Part shown: piece after piece, positions 55,105 to 63,259 of the stretch
Layout: each line of letters begins with the position of its first letter
Position numbering within the stretch: position 1 is the first letter of the stretch
Assembly (NCBI RefSeq): GCF_900108245.1
Contig: NZ_FNUY01000006.1
Span: 124,001 to 188,000, forward strand
Origin: Allobosea lathyri
GTDB taxonomy: Bacteria; Pseudomonadota; Alphaproteobacteria; Rhizobiales; Beijerinckiaceae
Length of the DNA: 64,000 nt
Direction of reading: 5' to 3'
The notes under the pieces: generated by a model
The model's input: only the letters and a program-made list of their open reading frames with translations
Database searches by the model: none
What the model was told of the DNA's origin: nothing
Position numbers and translations under genes: made by a program

Positions 55105-56001
55105 ATGAGCCTCGACCCCAACCGTTTCGGCCTCTCCTGCGCGATCACCACCCCGATGCGCGAAGGTGGCGCGATCGACCTGCCGCGGCTGGTCCGGCAC
55201 GCGAAGCATGTGCTGGCGGAAGGTTGCGACAGCGTCACGCTCTACGGGACGACGGGCGAGGGCGCGGCGCTCGGCCTGCCGGCGCGCACGGCCATGATGG
55301 GCGCGCTGATCGGCGCGGGTATCGATCCGACGACCAAGATCTATGCCGGCATCGCGGCGGCTTCGCTGCATGAATCGATCGAGCAGGCGCGCGTCGCGCT
55401 CGATGCCGGCGCGAAGGGCCTGCTGGTCGCGCCGCCCTTCTACTTCAAGGGCGTCAGCGACGAGGGGCTCTATGCCTGGTTCTCGCAGTTCTTCGAGAAG
55501 CTCGGCCCGTCCGTGCGCAATGCCATCCTCTACCACATTCCCTCGGTGACGGCGGTGAACATCAGCGTCGGGCTGGTCCAGAAGCTGAAGACCGCGTTTC
55601 CGGGTGTGGTGACGGGGATCAAGGATTCCTCGGGCGATTATGGCAGCACGGAAGCCTTCCTGAAGGCGCATGGCGAACTCGCCATCCTCGTCGGCGACGA
55701 GCGGCAGCTCGCCCGGGCGGTGCGCGCGGGGGCACAGGGCTCGATCTGCGGCGTCGCGAATCTCGTGCCGCATCTGCTAAGGCCGCTGGTCTATGAGGGC
55801 GCCGACAGCCCCGTCGTGAACGCGCTGGTCGACGAGATCTGCAGCTATCCCGTCATGGCCGCCGTCAAGGCGCTGGTCGGGCATGTGCATGGCGATGCCG
55901 GCTATGGCGCGATGCGCGCGCCGCTCGAGGCGCTCGACGAGAGCCAGCGCAAGCGGTTGTTTGCGGCATTCGACACGATCACGCGCGCCAAGGCGGCGTA
56001 A
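55105..56001 (+). CDS. DapA-family aldolase/dehydratase
   Basis: A 298-residue N-acetylneuraminate lyase/dihydrodipicolinate synthase superfamily protein. The pyruvate site GTTGEG, the catalytic Tyr (ILYHIPSVTA) and the Schiff-base Lys (VTGIKDSSGDY) are present. A true DapA is unlikely in this catabolic setting; cleavage of a 2-keto-3-deoxy sugar acid fits better. The start at 55105 avoids the operator-overlapping ATG at 55069. Confidence 0.85.
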   Translation: MSLDPNRFGLSCAITTPMREGGAIDLPRLVRHAKHVLAEGCDSVTLYGTTGEGAALGLPARTAMMGALIGAGIDPTTKIYAGIAAASLHESIEQARVALDAGAKGLLVAPPFYFKGVSDEGLYAWFSQFFEKLGPSVRNAILYHIPSVTAVNISVGLVQKLKTAFPGVVTGIKDSSGDYGSTEAFLKAHGELAILVGDERQLARAVRAGAQGSICGVANLVPHLLRPLVYEGADSPVVNALVDEICSYPVMAAVKALVGHVHGDAGYGAMRAPLEALDESQRKRLFAAFDTITRAKAA

Positions 56002-56013
56002 GGGGAGGGTGGA

Positions 56014-56688
56014 TTGAGCGAGCCGGAGCCAGAGCGCGAGGGAGAGCCGCTGAAACTGCGGGAGCGGGCCTATGCCAGCTTCACGGAGCGACTGCTGGCG
56101 CGCGACATCAAGCCCGGCCAGTTCGTGACCCAGCGCGAGCTCGTGGCGATGACGGGCTTTCCGCTCGGCGCCATCCGCGAGCTGATCCCGCGACTGGAGG
56201 CCGAGGGGCTGATCAAGACCGTGCCGCAACGCGGCATGCAGGTCGCCCATGTCGACCTCAACCTGATCCGCAACGCCTTCCAGTTCCGGCTTTTCCTGGA
56301 GAAGGAGGCGACGGCGCTATACGCGGCCAATGCCACCGATGACGAGATTGCCGAGCAACGCGCGCGGCACGAGGCGATCATCGCCCGCGCCGAAGCGGGC
56401 GGTGACGAGACGCTGATCGAGGATGCCGAGGATGTCGACCGGCTGATGCATGAGGCGATCATCGACCATCTCGACAACGACATCGTCTCGAAAGCCTTCC
56501 GCGTGACCTGGCTGAAGATCAGGCTGATCCGCCAATATGAGACGCGGATCCAGAACCACATCCTCGTGCCGGTTATGCAGGACCACCTCAAGATCATCGC
56601 GGCCATCGAGACGCGCGACCCTGTCCGGGCCGCCGACGAGATGGGCATCCATATCGGCAACGCCCGCAACCGGGCCATGAGCTACTGA
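56014..56688 (+). CDS. GntR-family regulator (FCD domain)
   Basis: A 224-residue repressor type. The winged helix lies at residues about 15-80 (ARDIKPGQFVTQRELVAMTG, GAIRELIPRLEAEGLI), and the all-helical FCD ligand domain follows with DVDRLMHEAIIDHLDND. FCD domains bind small organic acids. It starts at TTG 56014 behind AGGGGAGGGTGGA, 12 bases after the aldolase, and probably controls this cluster. Confidence 0.9.
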   Translation: MSEPEPEREGEPLKLRERAYASFTERLLARDIKPGQFVTQRELVAMTGFPLGAIRELIPRLEAEGLIKTVPQRGMQVAHVDLNLIRNAFQFRLFLEKEATALYAANATDDEIAEQRARHEAIIARAEAGGDETLIEDAEDVDRLMHEAIIDHLDNDIVSKAFRVTWLKIRLIRQYETRIQNHILVPVMQDHLKIIAAIETRDPVRAADEMGIHIGNARNRAMSY

Positions 56689-56778
56689 GCGAGCGAAGAC
56701 TGGAAGCCGGCTCATGAGGGGCGGTTTCAACCCAATAGCGACCCGGACAACCGGGCATTTTCGGGAGGAATTGAGACC

Positions 56779-57774
56779 ATGACCAGACTGACAAAACGCG
56801 ATCTTCTCGCCGGCTCCGTCGCGCTCGCCGGGGCTGGCGTCGCCATGCCCGCCATCCTGCGCGCGCAGGCCGTCGTGCTGCGCTGGGCCGACGGGCAGGC
56901 GATGACCCATCCGTCCCCGCAAAGCGCGGTGAAGGCCGCCGCCGAGGTCAAGGAGAAGACCGGCGGGCGCATCGATATCCAGACCTTCCCGGCAGGCCAG
57001 CTCGGCTCGTCGCGCGACATGGTCGAATCCGTCGCCAGCGGCGCACTCACCATGGTGACCGAGGGCGCTGCGCTGCTGGGCCAGTTCGTGCCGCAGATCT
57101 CGATCATCGAGGCGCCCTATATCTGGCGCGACCCGGCCCATATGTCGCGGGCGCTGAAATCGCCGCTGATGGACGAGCTCAACAAGGTGCTGGTCGAGAA
57201 GCGCGGCCTGCGCGTCATCGGCGTGACCTATTACGGCATCCGCCACCTCACCAGTGGATCGAAGCCGATCAATTCGGTCGAGGACATGAAGGGCTTCAAG
57301 CTGCGCGTGCCGGAGGTCGACACCTTCCGCGCCATGGCCGAAGCCTGGGGCGCGCGCCCGACGCCGCTGAACTTCAGCGAGCTCTATCTTGCCTTGTCGC
57401 AGGGCGCCGTCGACGGGCAGGAAAACCCGCTGCCGACGATCCAGTCGGCCAAGCTCGCCGAGGTCCAGAAATATCTGGTGCTGACCGGGCACATCATCAC
57501 GCCGCGTCTGGTGATCGTGAACGATGCCGCCTGGTCGAAGCTGAGCGAGGCCGACCGCGCCACGGTCAAGGCCGCCGTCGACACCGCCTCCGCCTGGCAG
57601 GACAAGGAGATCGTCGTGCAGGAGAACGGGCTGGCCGAAAGCCTCGGCAAGAGCGGCATGACCGTGATCAAGCCCGACCTCGAGAGCTTCCGCAAACCGG
57701 TGCTGGCGTCGCTGCCGGCCAAGTTCGAAAGCAAATGGGGCAAGGGCCTCTGGGCGCGCATCGAGGCGATGTAA
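56779..57774 (+). CDS. dctP: TRAP transporter binding protein DctP
   Basis: A 331-residue periplasmic binding protein with signal peptide (KRDLLAGSVALAGAGVAMPA). It has the DctP features FKLRVPEVDTFRAMAEAWGA (the Arg binds the carboxylate), TPLNFSELYLALSQGAVDGQ and ENPL. It carries an organic or sugar acid to the DctQM proteins. GGGAGGAATTGAGACC precedes the ATG. Confidence 0.93.
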   Translation: MTRLTKRDLLAGSVALAGAGVAMPAILRAQAVVLRWADGQAMTHPSPQSAVKAAAEVKEKTGGRIDIQTFPAGQLGSSRDMVESVASGALTMVTEGAALLGQFVPQISIIEAPYIWRDPAHMSRALKSPLMDELNKVLVEKRGLRVIGVTYYGIRHLTSGSKPINSVEDMKGFKLRVPEVDTFRAMAEAWGARPTPLNFSELYLALSQGAVDGQENPLPTIQSAKLAEVQKYLVLTGHIITPRLVIVNDAAWSKLSEADRATVKAAVDTASAWQDKEIVVQENGLAESLGKSGMTVIKPDLESFRKPVLASLPAKFESKWGKGLWARIEAM

Positions 57775-57796
57775 GGCGGCCCTTCTTCAGAAGTGC

Positions 57797-57900
57797 GCCG
57801 TCATCCCGGGCGAAGCGAAGCGCAGACCCGGGATCCATTCCTGAACCGTTCCGGCATGGATCCCGGGTCTGCGCTTCGCTTCGCCCGGGACGACGGCGCG
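57797..57900. repeat. Palindromic intergenic repeat, family A
   Basis: GCCGTCATCCCGGGCGAAGC ... GACCCGGGATCCATTCC ... GGCATGGATCCCGGGTC ... GCCCGGGACGACGGCGC, between dctP and dctQ. Confidence 0.9.
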
Positions 57901-57952
57901 CTTGCATGGCGAGGTCTGAGACTAGGCTACCAGGCTCCATCGGAGGCAAGAC

Positions 57953-58468
57953 ATGATCGCGTTGTGGCGCACGGTGTTCGACCGGGCGATGGAGATTTTC
58001 GCCGGCATCCTGATCGTCGCGCTGCTGGTCTGCGTGACGCTCGGCATCGTCACGCGGGCGCTGGGCGATCCGCTGATCTGGACGGATGAGGTCTCGCGCT
58101 TCCTGATGCTCTGGGTCGCCGTCTGCGGCTGGATCATCGCCAGCCGGAGGAAGGCGCATATCCGCATCCGTTTCTTTCACGATCTGCTGCCGCCACGCGC
58201 CTGGCGGGCGGCCGAGATGGTGATGCAGGCCGGCATGATCGTCTTCGGGCTGCTGGCCGGCTGGTACAGCATCCATCTCGTCGCGGTGAACCATGATCTG
58301 GAGGCGACGACGGTGCCGATCTCGATGTCGTGGCTCTATGCGCCCATGGTCTTTGCCGGTTTCGTCACCGCCGCGCAGGGTCTGTTCGAGCTGGTCGACA
58401 ATCTCAGGAACTGGGCGGCGTCGCCCTATGAGCCGGCCCAGCCCCCGATCACCGGAGAGGTTCTGTGA
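57953..58468 (+). CDS. dctQ: TRAP transporter small permease DctQ
   Basis: A 171-residue four-helix membrane protein with FAGILIVALLVCVTLGIVTR and IWTDEVSRFLMLWVAVCGW, the standard DctQ pattern. CGGAGGCAAGAC precedes the ATG. Its stop overlaps the dctM start by four bases (GTGA). Confidence 0.92.
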   Translation: MIALWRTVFDRAMEIFAGILIVALLVCVTLGIVTRALGDPLIWTDEVSRFLMLWVAVCGWIIASRRKAHIRIRFFHDLLPPRAWRAAEMVMQAGMIVFGLLAGWYSIHLVAVNHDLEATTVPISMSWLYAPMVFAGFVTAAQGLFELVDNLRNWAASPYEPAQPPITGEVL

Positions 58469-59751
58469 GCACGCTGATCTTCCAGATATCGGGCGTTTGG
58501 TTCCTGTCGATCCTCGCGGGTTTCCCGCTATTCGCCTCGATGGGGCTGGCGGCCTTCGCCTTCGTGGCGCTGGCGGACCTGTCGGCCTCGATCGTGCCGC
58601 AGAAGATGGCGCAGGCGATGAACGCCTTCCCCATCGTCGCCGCTCCTCTGTTCATCCTGATGGGCAGCATCCTCGGCGCGGCCAAGATCACCGACCGGAT
58701 CGTCGCCTTCGCGACTTCGGTGATCGGCTGGCTGCGCGGCGGCTATGCCCATGCCAGCATCCTCACCAGCATGATCTTTGCGGGCATGGTCGGCTCGGCA
58801 GTCGCGGATGCGGCGGGTTCAGGCGCCATCGAGATCCGGGCGATGAAGAAGGCCGGCTACCGGCCCGAGACCGCAGCCGCGATCACGGCTGCCGCCGCCA
58901 CCATCGGTCCGATCATCCCGCCCTCCCTGCCGATGGTGATCTATGGCGTCACGGCCGACGTCTCGATCGGCCGGCTGTTTATCGGCGGCGTCATCCCGGG
59001 CATCCTGATGGGGCTGTCGCTGATGGTGATGGTGATGCTCATCGCCAAGCGCCAGGGCTTTCGCAAGGAGAAGTTCGCAGGCTTTCGCGAGATCGGACGG
59101 ACCTTCATCAGCGGCTTCTTTGCGCTGATGACGCCGCCCTTGATCCTCGGCGGCATGTTCACCGGCATCTTCACACCGACGGAGGCTGCCGCCGTCGCCT
59201 GCCTCTATGCGCTGTTCCTCGGCTTCTTCGTCTACCGCACGCTGGAGGTGAAGCAGCTCGGCCCCATCCTGGTCGAGACGGTCGAGACGACCGGGCTCGT
59301 CATGGTGCTGGTGATGGCGGCGGGTGCGCTGGGCTGGTGCATGTCGATCTCGCGGGTGCCGCAGACGCTGACGCCGCTGATCGTCGCGACGATCAAGGAC
59401 CCGCTGGTCTTCCTCTTGGTCTGCAACCTGATCCTGCTGCTGGTCGGCTGCTTCATGGAAGCGCTGGCGGCGATGCTGATCCTGATCCCGATCCTGGTGC
59501 CGGCAGCGCATAGTTTTGGCATCGACCCTGTCCAGTTCGGCATCATCATGATCCTGAACCTGATCCTGGGTACGATCCACCCGCCGATCGGTGTGGTGCT
59601 CTTCGTGGTGACGCGGATCGCCAACGTCTCCTTCGAGACCATGTCGAAGGCGATCCTGCCCTGGATCGTGCCGCTGCTCGTCGTGCTCGCGGCGATCACG
59701 CTCTGGCCGCCGCTGACGACCTGGCTGCCGAACCTCGTGATGGGGAAATAG
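58465..59751 (+). CDS. dctM: TRAP transporter large permease DctM
   Basis: A 428-residue, roughly 12-helix sodium-coupled permease. GSAVADAAGSGAIEIRAMKK, TIGPIIPPSLPMVIYG and TIHPPIGVVLFV are characteristic. It starts with GTG 58465, coupled to dctQ. Confidence 0.94.
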   Translation: MSTLIFQISGVWFLSILAGFPLFASMGLAAFAFVALADLSASIVPQKMAQAMNAFPIVAAPLFILMGSILGAAKITDRIVAFATSVIGWLRGGYAHASILTSMIFAGMVGSAVADAAGSGAIEIRAMKKAGYRPETAAAITAAAATIGPIIPPSLPMVIYGVTADVSIGRLFIGGVIPGILMGLSLMVMVMLIAKRQGFRKEKFAGFREIGRTFISGFFALMTPPLILGGMFTGIFTPTEAAAVACLYALFLGFFVYRTLEVKQLGPILVETVETTGLVMVLVMAAGALGWCMSISRVPQTLTPLIVATIKDPLVFLLVCNLILLLVGCFMEALAAMLILIPILVPAAHSFGIDPVQFGIIMILNLILGTIHPPIGVVLFVVTRIANVSFETMSKAILPWIVPLLVVLAAITLWPPLTTWLPNLVMGK

Positions 59752-59772
59752 GCCGGCTGGGACAAGCCCATT

Positions 59773-59886
59773 CCGGTCATCCCGGGCGACCGAAGGGAGA
59801 CCCGGGATCCATTCCGGAGCCTCTCCAAACATCGCTCCGGAATGGATCCCGGGTCTGCGCTTCGCTTCGCCCGGGATGACGGCGCG
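59773..59886. repeat. Palindromic intergenic repeat, family A
   Basis: CGGTCATCCCGGGCGACC ... GACCCGGGATCCATTCC ... GGAATGGATCCCGGGTC ... GCCCGGGATGACGGCGC, between convergent dctM and the reductase gene. Confidence 0.9.
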
Positions 59887-59921
59887 AAGTGCTGAACGAA
59901 CTCGCTTTCTCGAAGCTCCCT

Positions 59922-60755
59922 TCAGGCGGCCTTGTCCCAGGCCGGAGCAAGGCCGTCGGGGCTGACGATGCGGCCGTCGGGCTGGGCCAAGGTATGGATC
60001 GCGGACATCTCACCGGGGCTGAGTTCGAAATCGAAAATGGCGAGGTTCTCGGCGGCGCGGGCCTCGCTCACCGTCTTCGAGAGGGCGACGACACCGTCCT
60101 GCTGAACCAGCCAGCGCAGCACGATCTGGGCGATCGACCGGCCATGACGTCCTGCGATCTCGCCCAGCGCCGGGTCGGTGAAGACCTTGCCATCGGCCAT
60201 GCCGTAATAACCGGTGATTGCCATCCCTGCGGCCTTGGCCGCGCCGATCACGACGCTCTGGTCGATATAGGGATGGTACTCGATCTGGTTGGTGACGATG
60301 GGCGCGGCGCTGAGCGCGACGGCCTGCGCCATCAGCGCAGTGTTGAAATTGCTGACGCCGACATGGCGCGTCTTGCCGGCCTTCGCGACCTCGTTAAGCG
60401 CGCCGATCTGTTCGCCAAGCGGCACGGCGTCGTTGGGCCAGTGCAGCAGGAGAAGGTCGACATGGTCGGTCTTCAGCTTGCGCAGGCTCTCATCGACCGA
60501 GTCGATGAAGGCCTTGCGCGCATAATTCTCGACCCAGACCTTCGTGGTCAGGAAGATGTCGGACCGGGCGACGCCGGAGCTTGCGATGCCTTCGCCGACT
60601 TCCGCCTCATTGCGGTAGATCTGGGCGGTGTCGATATGGCGGAAGCCGAGCTTCAGCGCATGGGGCACCATCCTGAGCGTGTCAGGGCCGGGCATGCGGA
60701 AGGTGCCGAAGCCGAGTGCGGGGATCGTGGCGCCATTGGCGGTAACGTTTTTCAT
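59922..60755 (-). CDS. Aldo/keto reductase, DkgB-like
   Basis: A 277-residue NADPH reductase. The tetrad sits in FRHIDTAQIYRNE (Asp, Tyr), TTKVW (Lys) and LLLLHWP (His); GVSNFN and the phosphate-binding SKTVSEAR are intact. It resembles 2,5-diketo-D-gluconate reductases, which act on ketoacids and methylglyoxal. The substrate is open. It is co-directional with the MFS gene 45 bases upstream, perhaps one unit. Confidence 0.9.
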   Translation of the reverse strand: MKNVTANGATIPALGFGTFRMPGPDTLRMVPHALKLGFRHIDTAQIYRNEAEVGEGIASSGVARSDIFLTTKVWVENYARKAFIDSVDESLRKLKTDHVDLLLLHWPNDAVPLGEQIGALNEVAKAGKTRHVGVSNFNTALMAQAVALSAAPIVTNQIEYHPYIDQSVVIGAAKAAGMAITGYYGMADGKVFTDPALGEIAGRHGRSIAQIVLRWLVQQDGVVALSKTVSEARAAENLAIFDFELSPGEMSAIHTLAQPDGRIVSPDGLAPAWDKAA

Positions 60756-60800
60756 TGGCAGCGTCCTTTGTCGGTCTGAAATGGGGTGAGGGTCAGCAGT

Positions 60801-61982
60801 TCACGCAGTCTGGCAGGCGGCGACCGGCTTCCTGTCGAGCGCGCTGCTCCACAGCGTCAGCAGCAGCGCGCCGCCGACCATGATGCCGCCGACCCAGGGC
60901 GTGGCGCCGAGCCCGAGCTTCGAGGCGACGACCAGCCCGCCGATCCAGGCGCCCAGCGCGATGCCGAGATTGAAGGCGGCGATGTTCAGCGCCGAGGCGA
61001 CGTCGACTGCGGCCGGGCGATGCTCCTTGGCGAGCCTCACCACGTAAAGCTGAAGGCCCGGCACATTGGCGAAGGAGAGGAAGCCGAGCCCGGCCAGCGT
61101 GAGAAGCGTCCAGAGCGGCGAGATGGCGGTGACCGAGAACAGCAGCAGCACGAGCGCCTGGGCCGCAAACAGCCAGATCAAAGCACGGACGGGATTGCGA
61201 TCGGCGATCCGGCCGCCGACGATGTTGCCGACCGCGATCGCCGCGCCATAGAGCACGAGGATCAGGCTGACGCTGGAGGCGGCAAATCCGGTGATCTGTT
61301 CGAGGATCGAGGCGAGATAGGTGAAGGCGACGAAGGTGCCGCCATAGCCGAGCGCCGTCATGCCGAAGACCAGCAGCAGGCGACCGGAGCCGAGCACCTT
61401 GACCTGGTCGAGCAGGCTCGCAGGCGCAGCCCGCGAGAGGGTCGAGGGCAGCAGCGCCGCGATGCCGATGAAGGCGATGACGCCCAGCCCCGCAACGGCC
61501 CAGAAGGTCGCGCGCCAGCCCAAGGTCTGGCCGATGAAGGTGCCCAGCGGCACGCCGGTGACGATGGCCACCGTCAGGCCCATGAACATCATGGCGATGG
61601 CGGAGGCGCGCCTGTCCTCCGGCACGAGGTCGGCGGCGATGGTGGCGCCAACCGAGAAGAAGACGCCATGGGCGAAGGCCGAGACCACGCGGGCGACCAG
61701 CAGCGTTTCATAGCTTGGCGAGAGGGCGGCGGCGGTGTTGCCGATGACGAAGAGCGCCATCAGGCCCAGCAGCAGCGGCTTGCGCTCGATGCGGCCGGCG
61801 AGCGCCGTCAGGATCGGCGCGCCGAAGGTGACGCCGAGCGCGTAGACGCTGACGATGAGGCCCGCCAATGGCAGGGTGATGCCGAGGTCGGCCGCGACGG
61901 TGGGCAGCAGGCCGACGATGACGAATTCGGTGGTGCCGATCGCATAGGCCGCGATCGTGAGCGCGAAGAGGGCGGGGGGCAT
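60801..61982 (-). CDS. MFS transporter (AraJ/DHA1-type efflux)
   Basis: A 393-residue protein with 12 helices. It begins ALFALTIAAYAIGTTEFVIV, typical of the AraJ/YdhP efflux group, followed by YALGVTFGAPIL and GRIERK. Possible cargo is sugars or drugs. It is divergent from the LysR gene. Confidence 0.9.
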   Translation of the reverse strand: MPPALFALTIAAYAIGTTEFVIVGLLPTVAADLGITLPLAGLIVSVYALGVTFGAPILTALAGRIERKPLLLGLMALFVIGNTAAALSPSYETLLVARVVSAFAHGVFFSVGATIAADLVPEDRRASAIAMMFMGLTVAIVTGVPLGTFIGQTLGWRATFWAVAGLGVIAFIGIAALLPSTLSRAAPASLLDQVKVLGSGRLLLVFGMTALGYGGTFVAFTYLASILEQITGFAASSVSLILVLYGAAIAVGNIVGGRIADRNPVRALIWLFAAQALVLLLFSVTAISPLWTLLTLAGLGFLSFANVPGLQLYVVRLAKEHRPAAVDVASALNIAAFNLGIALGAWIGGLVVASKLGLGATPWVGGIMVGGALLLTLWSSALDRKPVAACQTA

Positions 61983-62102
61983 CGGATTGTCCTTTTCCGG
62001 CCCGTTGCGGGCGGGGCGGCGTGCTTTTGCCGGTTGGTGCGGGTGATGGGGGCTATATGAGCCGCGGGGACTTGCGCGATAAGCCGTCAGGATCGATCAA
62101 TG

Positions 62103-62123
62103 CCTTTGAATTGAATTCAAAGG
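62103..62123. promoter_or_regulatory. Perfect palindrome, probable LysR operator
   Basis: Arms CCTTTGAATT and AATTCAAAGG around a central G, 22 bases before the LysR start and 121 before the MFS start. It contains the T-N11-A LysR box. AT-rich within GC-rich DNA. Confidence 0.65.
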
Positions 62124-62145
62124 TCGAGGCGGGGGAGGTCGGACG

Positions 62146-63045
62146 ATGGATAATCGCGCGGGCGAGATGGATGTCTTCGTGGCGGCGGTCGATGCCGGCA
62201 GCTTCTCGGCGGCGGGCCGCAAGCTCGGCCTGTCGCCCTCGGCGGTCAGCAAGCTCGTCACGCGGATCGAGGACAGGCTCGGCACGCGGCTGCTGGTGCG
62301 CACCACGCGCGCGCTCCAGCTGACGCCCGAGGGCGAGGCCTATCTCGCCCGGGCGCGGCGTATCCTGTCGGAGATCGACGAGACCGAGCGCGCGCTGTCG
62401 AGCGGCGTCCGGGCGGTACCGCGCGGCCGGCTGCGGGTCAGCGTCTCCGTCGGCTTCGGCGTGCTGCACATCCTGCCGCTGGTGCCGGAATTCCTGGCGC
62501 TCTATCCCGAGATCGAGCTCGACCTGTCGCTCGCCGACGAGGTCATCGACCTGATCGAGGAGCGCGCCGACATCGCCATCCGCGCCGGGGCGCTGCGCGA
62601 TTCGCGGCTCAAGGCCCGCAAACTCCTTGAAAGCCGCCGCATCATCATTGCGGCGCCGGCCTATCTCGAACGACACGGGGCGCCGCGCACGCCCGACGAT
62701 CTCGACGCGCATAACTGCCTGCGCTTCAATTTCCGCAGCAGCTTCGACGAATGGCCGTTCCGCGATCCGGTCACGCAGGCGCGCTTCAGCCGCAGCGTTT
62801 CCGGCAATTTCCTGGCCAATAGCGGGGCTACCCTGCGGCGGCTCTGCCTGCAGGGGCTGGGGCTGGCGCGCATCGGCCAGTTCCATATCGAGCAGGATCT
62901 GGCGTCAGGACGCCTGGTACAGGTGCTGGAGGACCACAATCCCGAGGATCGCGAGCTGATCCATGCCGTCTTCGCCGGCCATGAGCATCTCGCCGCCCGC
63001 ATCCGCGCCTTCGTCGACTTCCTGGCGGAGCGGCTGCAGCGTTAG
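62146..63045 (+). CDS. LysR-family regulator
   Basis: A 299-residue regulator. The winged helix lies at residues about 5-62 (AAVDAGSFSAAGRKLGLSPS, AVSKLVTRIEDRLGTRL), with an LTTR effector domain after. GGGGGAGGTCGGACG precedes the ATG. It most likely controls the divergent MFS gene and itself through the palindrome at 62103. Confidence 0.93.
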   Translation: MDNRAGEMDVFVAAVDAGSFSAAGRKLGLSPSAVSKLVTRIEDRLGTRLLVRTTRALQLTPEGEAYLARARRILSEIDETERALSSGVRAVPRGRLRVSVSVGFGVLHILPLVPEFLALYPEIELDLSLADEVIDLIEERADIAIRAGALRDSRLKARKLLESRRIIIAAPAYLERHGAPRTPDDLDAHNCLRFNFRSSFDEWPFRDPVTQARFSRSVSGNFLANSGATLRRLCLQGLGLARIGQFHIEQDLASGRLVQVLEDHNPEDRELIHAVFAGHEHLAARIRAFVDFLAERLQR

Positions 63046-63070
63046 AGCGCTGTTTGGGGTATCTGCCTCG

Positions 63071-63182
63071 CAGTCATCCCGGGCGGAGGGCAGCGCAGAC
63101 CCGGGATCCATTCCGGAACGCGGGTCGGCCATGCTCAGGAATGGATCCCGGGCCTCCCTTCGGTCGCCCGGGATGACAGCGC
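63071..63182. repeat. Palindromic intergenic repeat, family A
   Basis: AGTCATCCCGGGCGGAGG ... GACCCGGGATCCATTCC ... GGAATGGATCCCGGGCC ... GCCCGGGATGACAGC, between the convergent LysR and PPK2 genes. Confidence 0.9.
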
Positions 63183-63259
63183 TTCGCCGCGTGCTCTCGG
63201 CCTGCCTCTCAGGATAAGGGCCGAGAGGGTCCTCCCGCCCGTGCGGCGATGGAGCGCCC

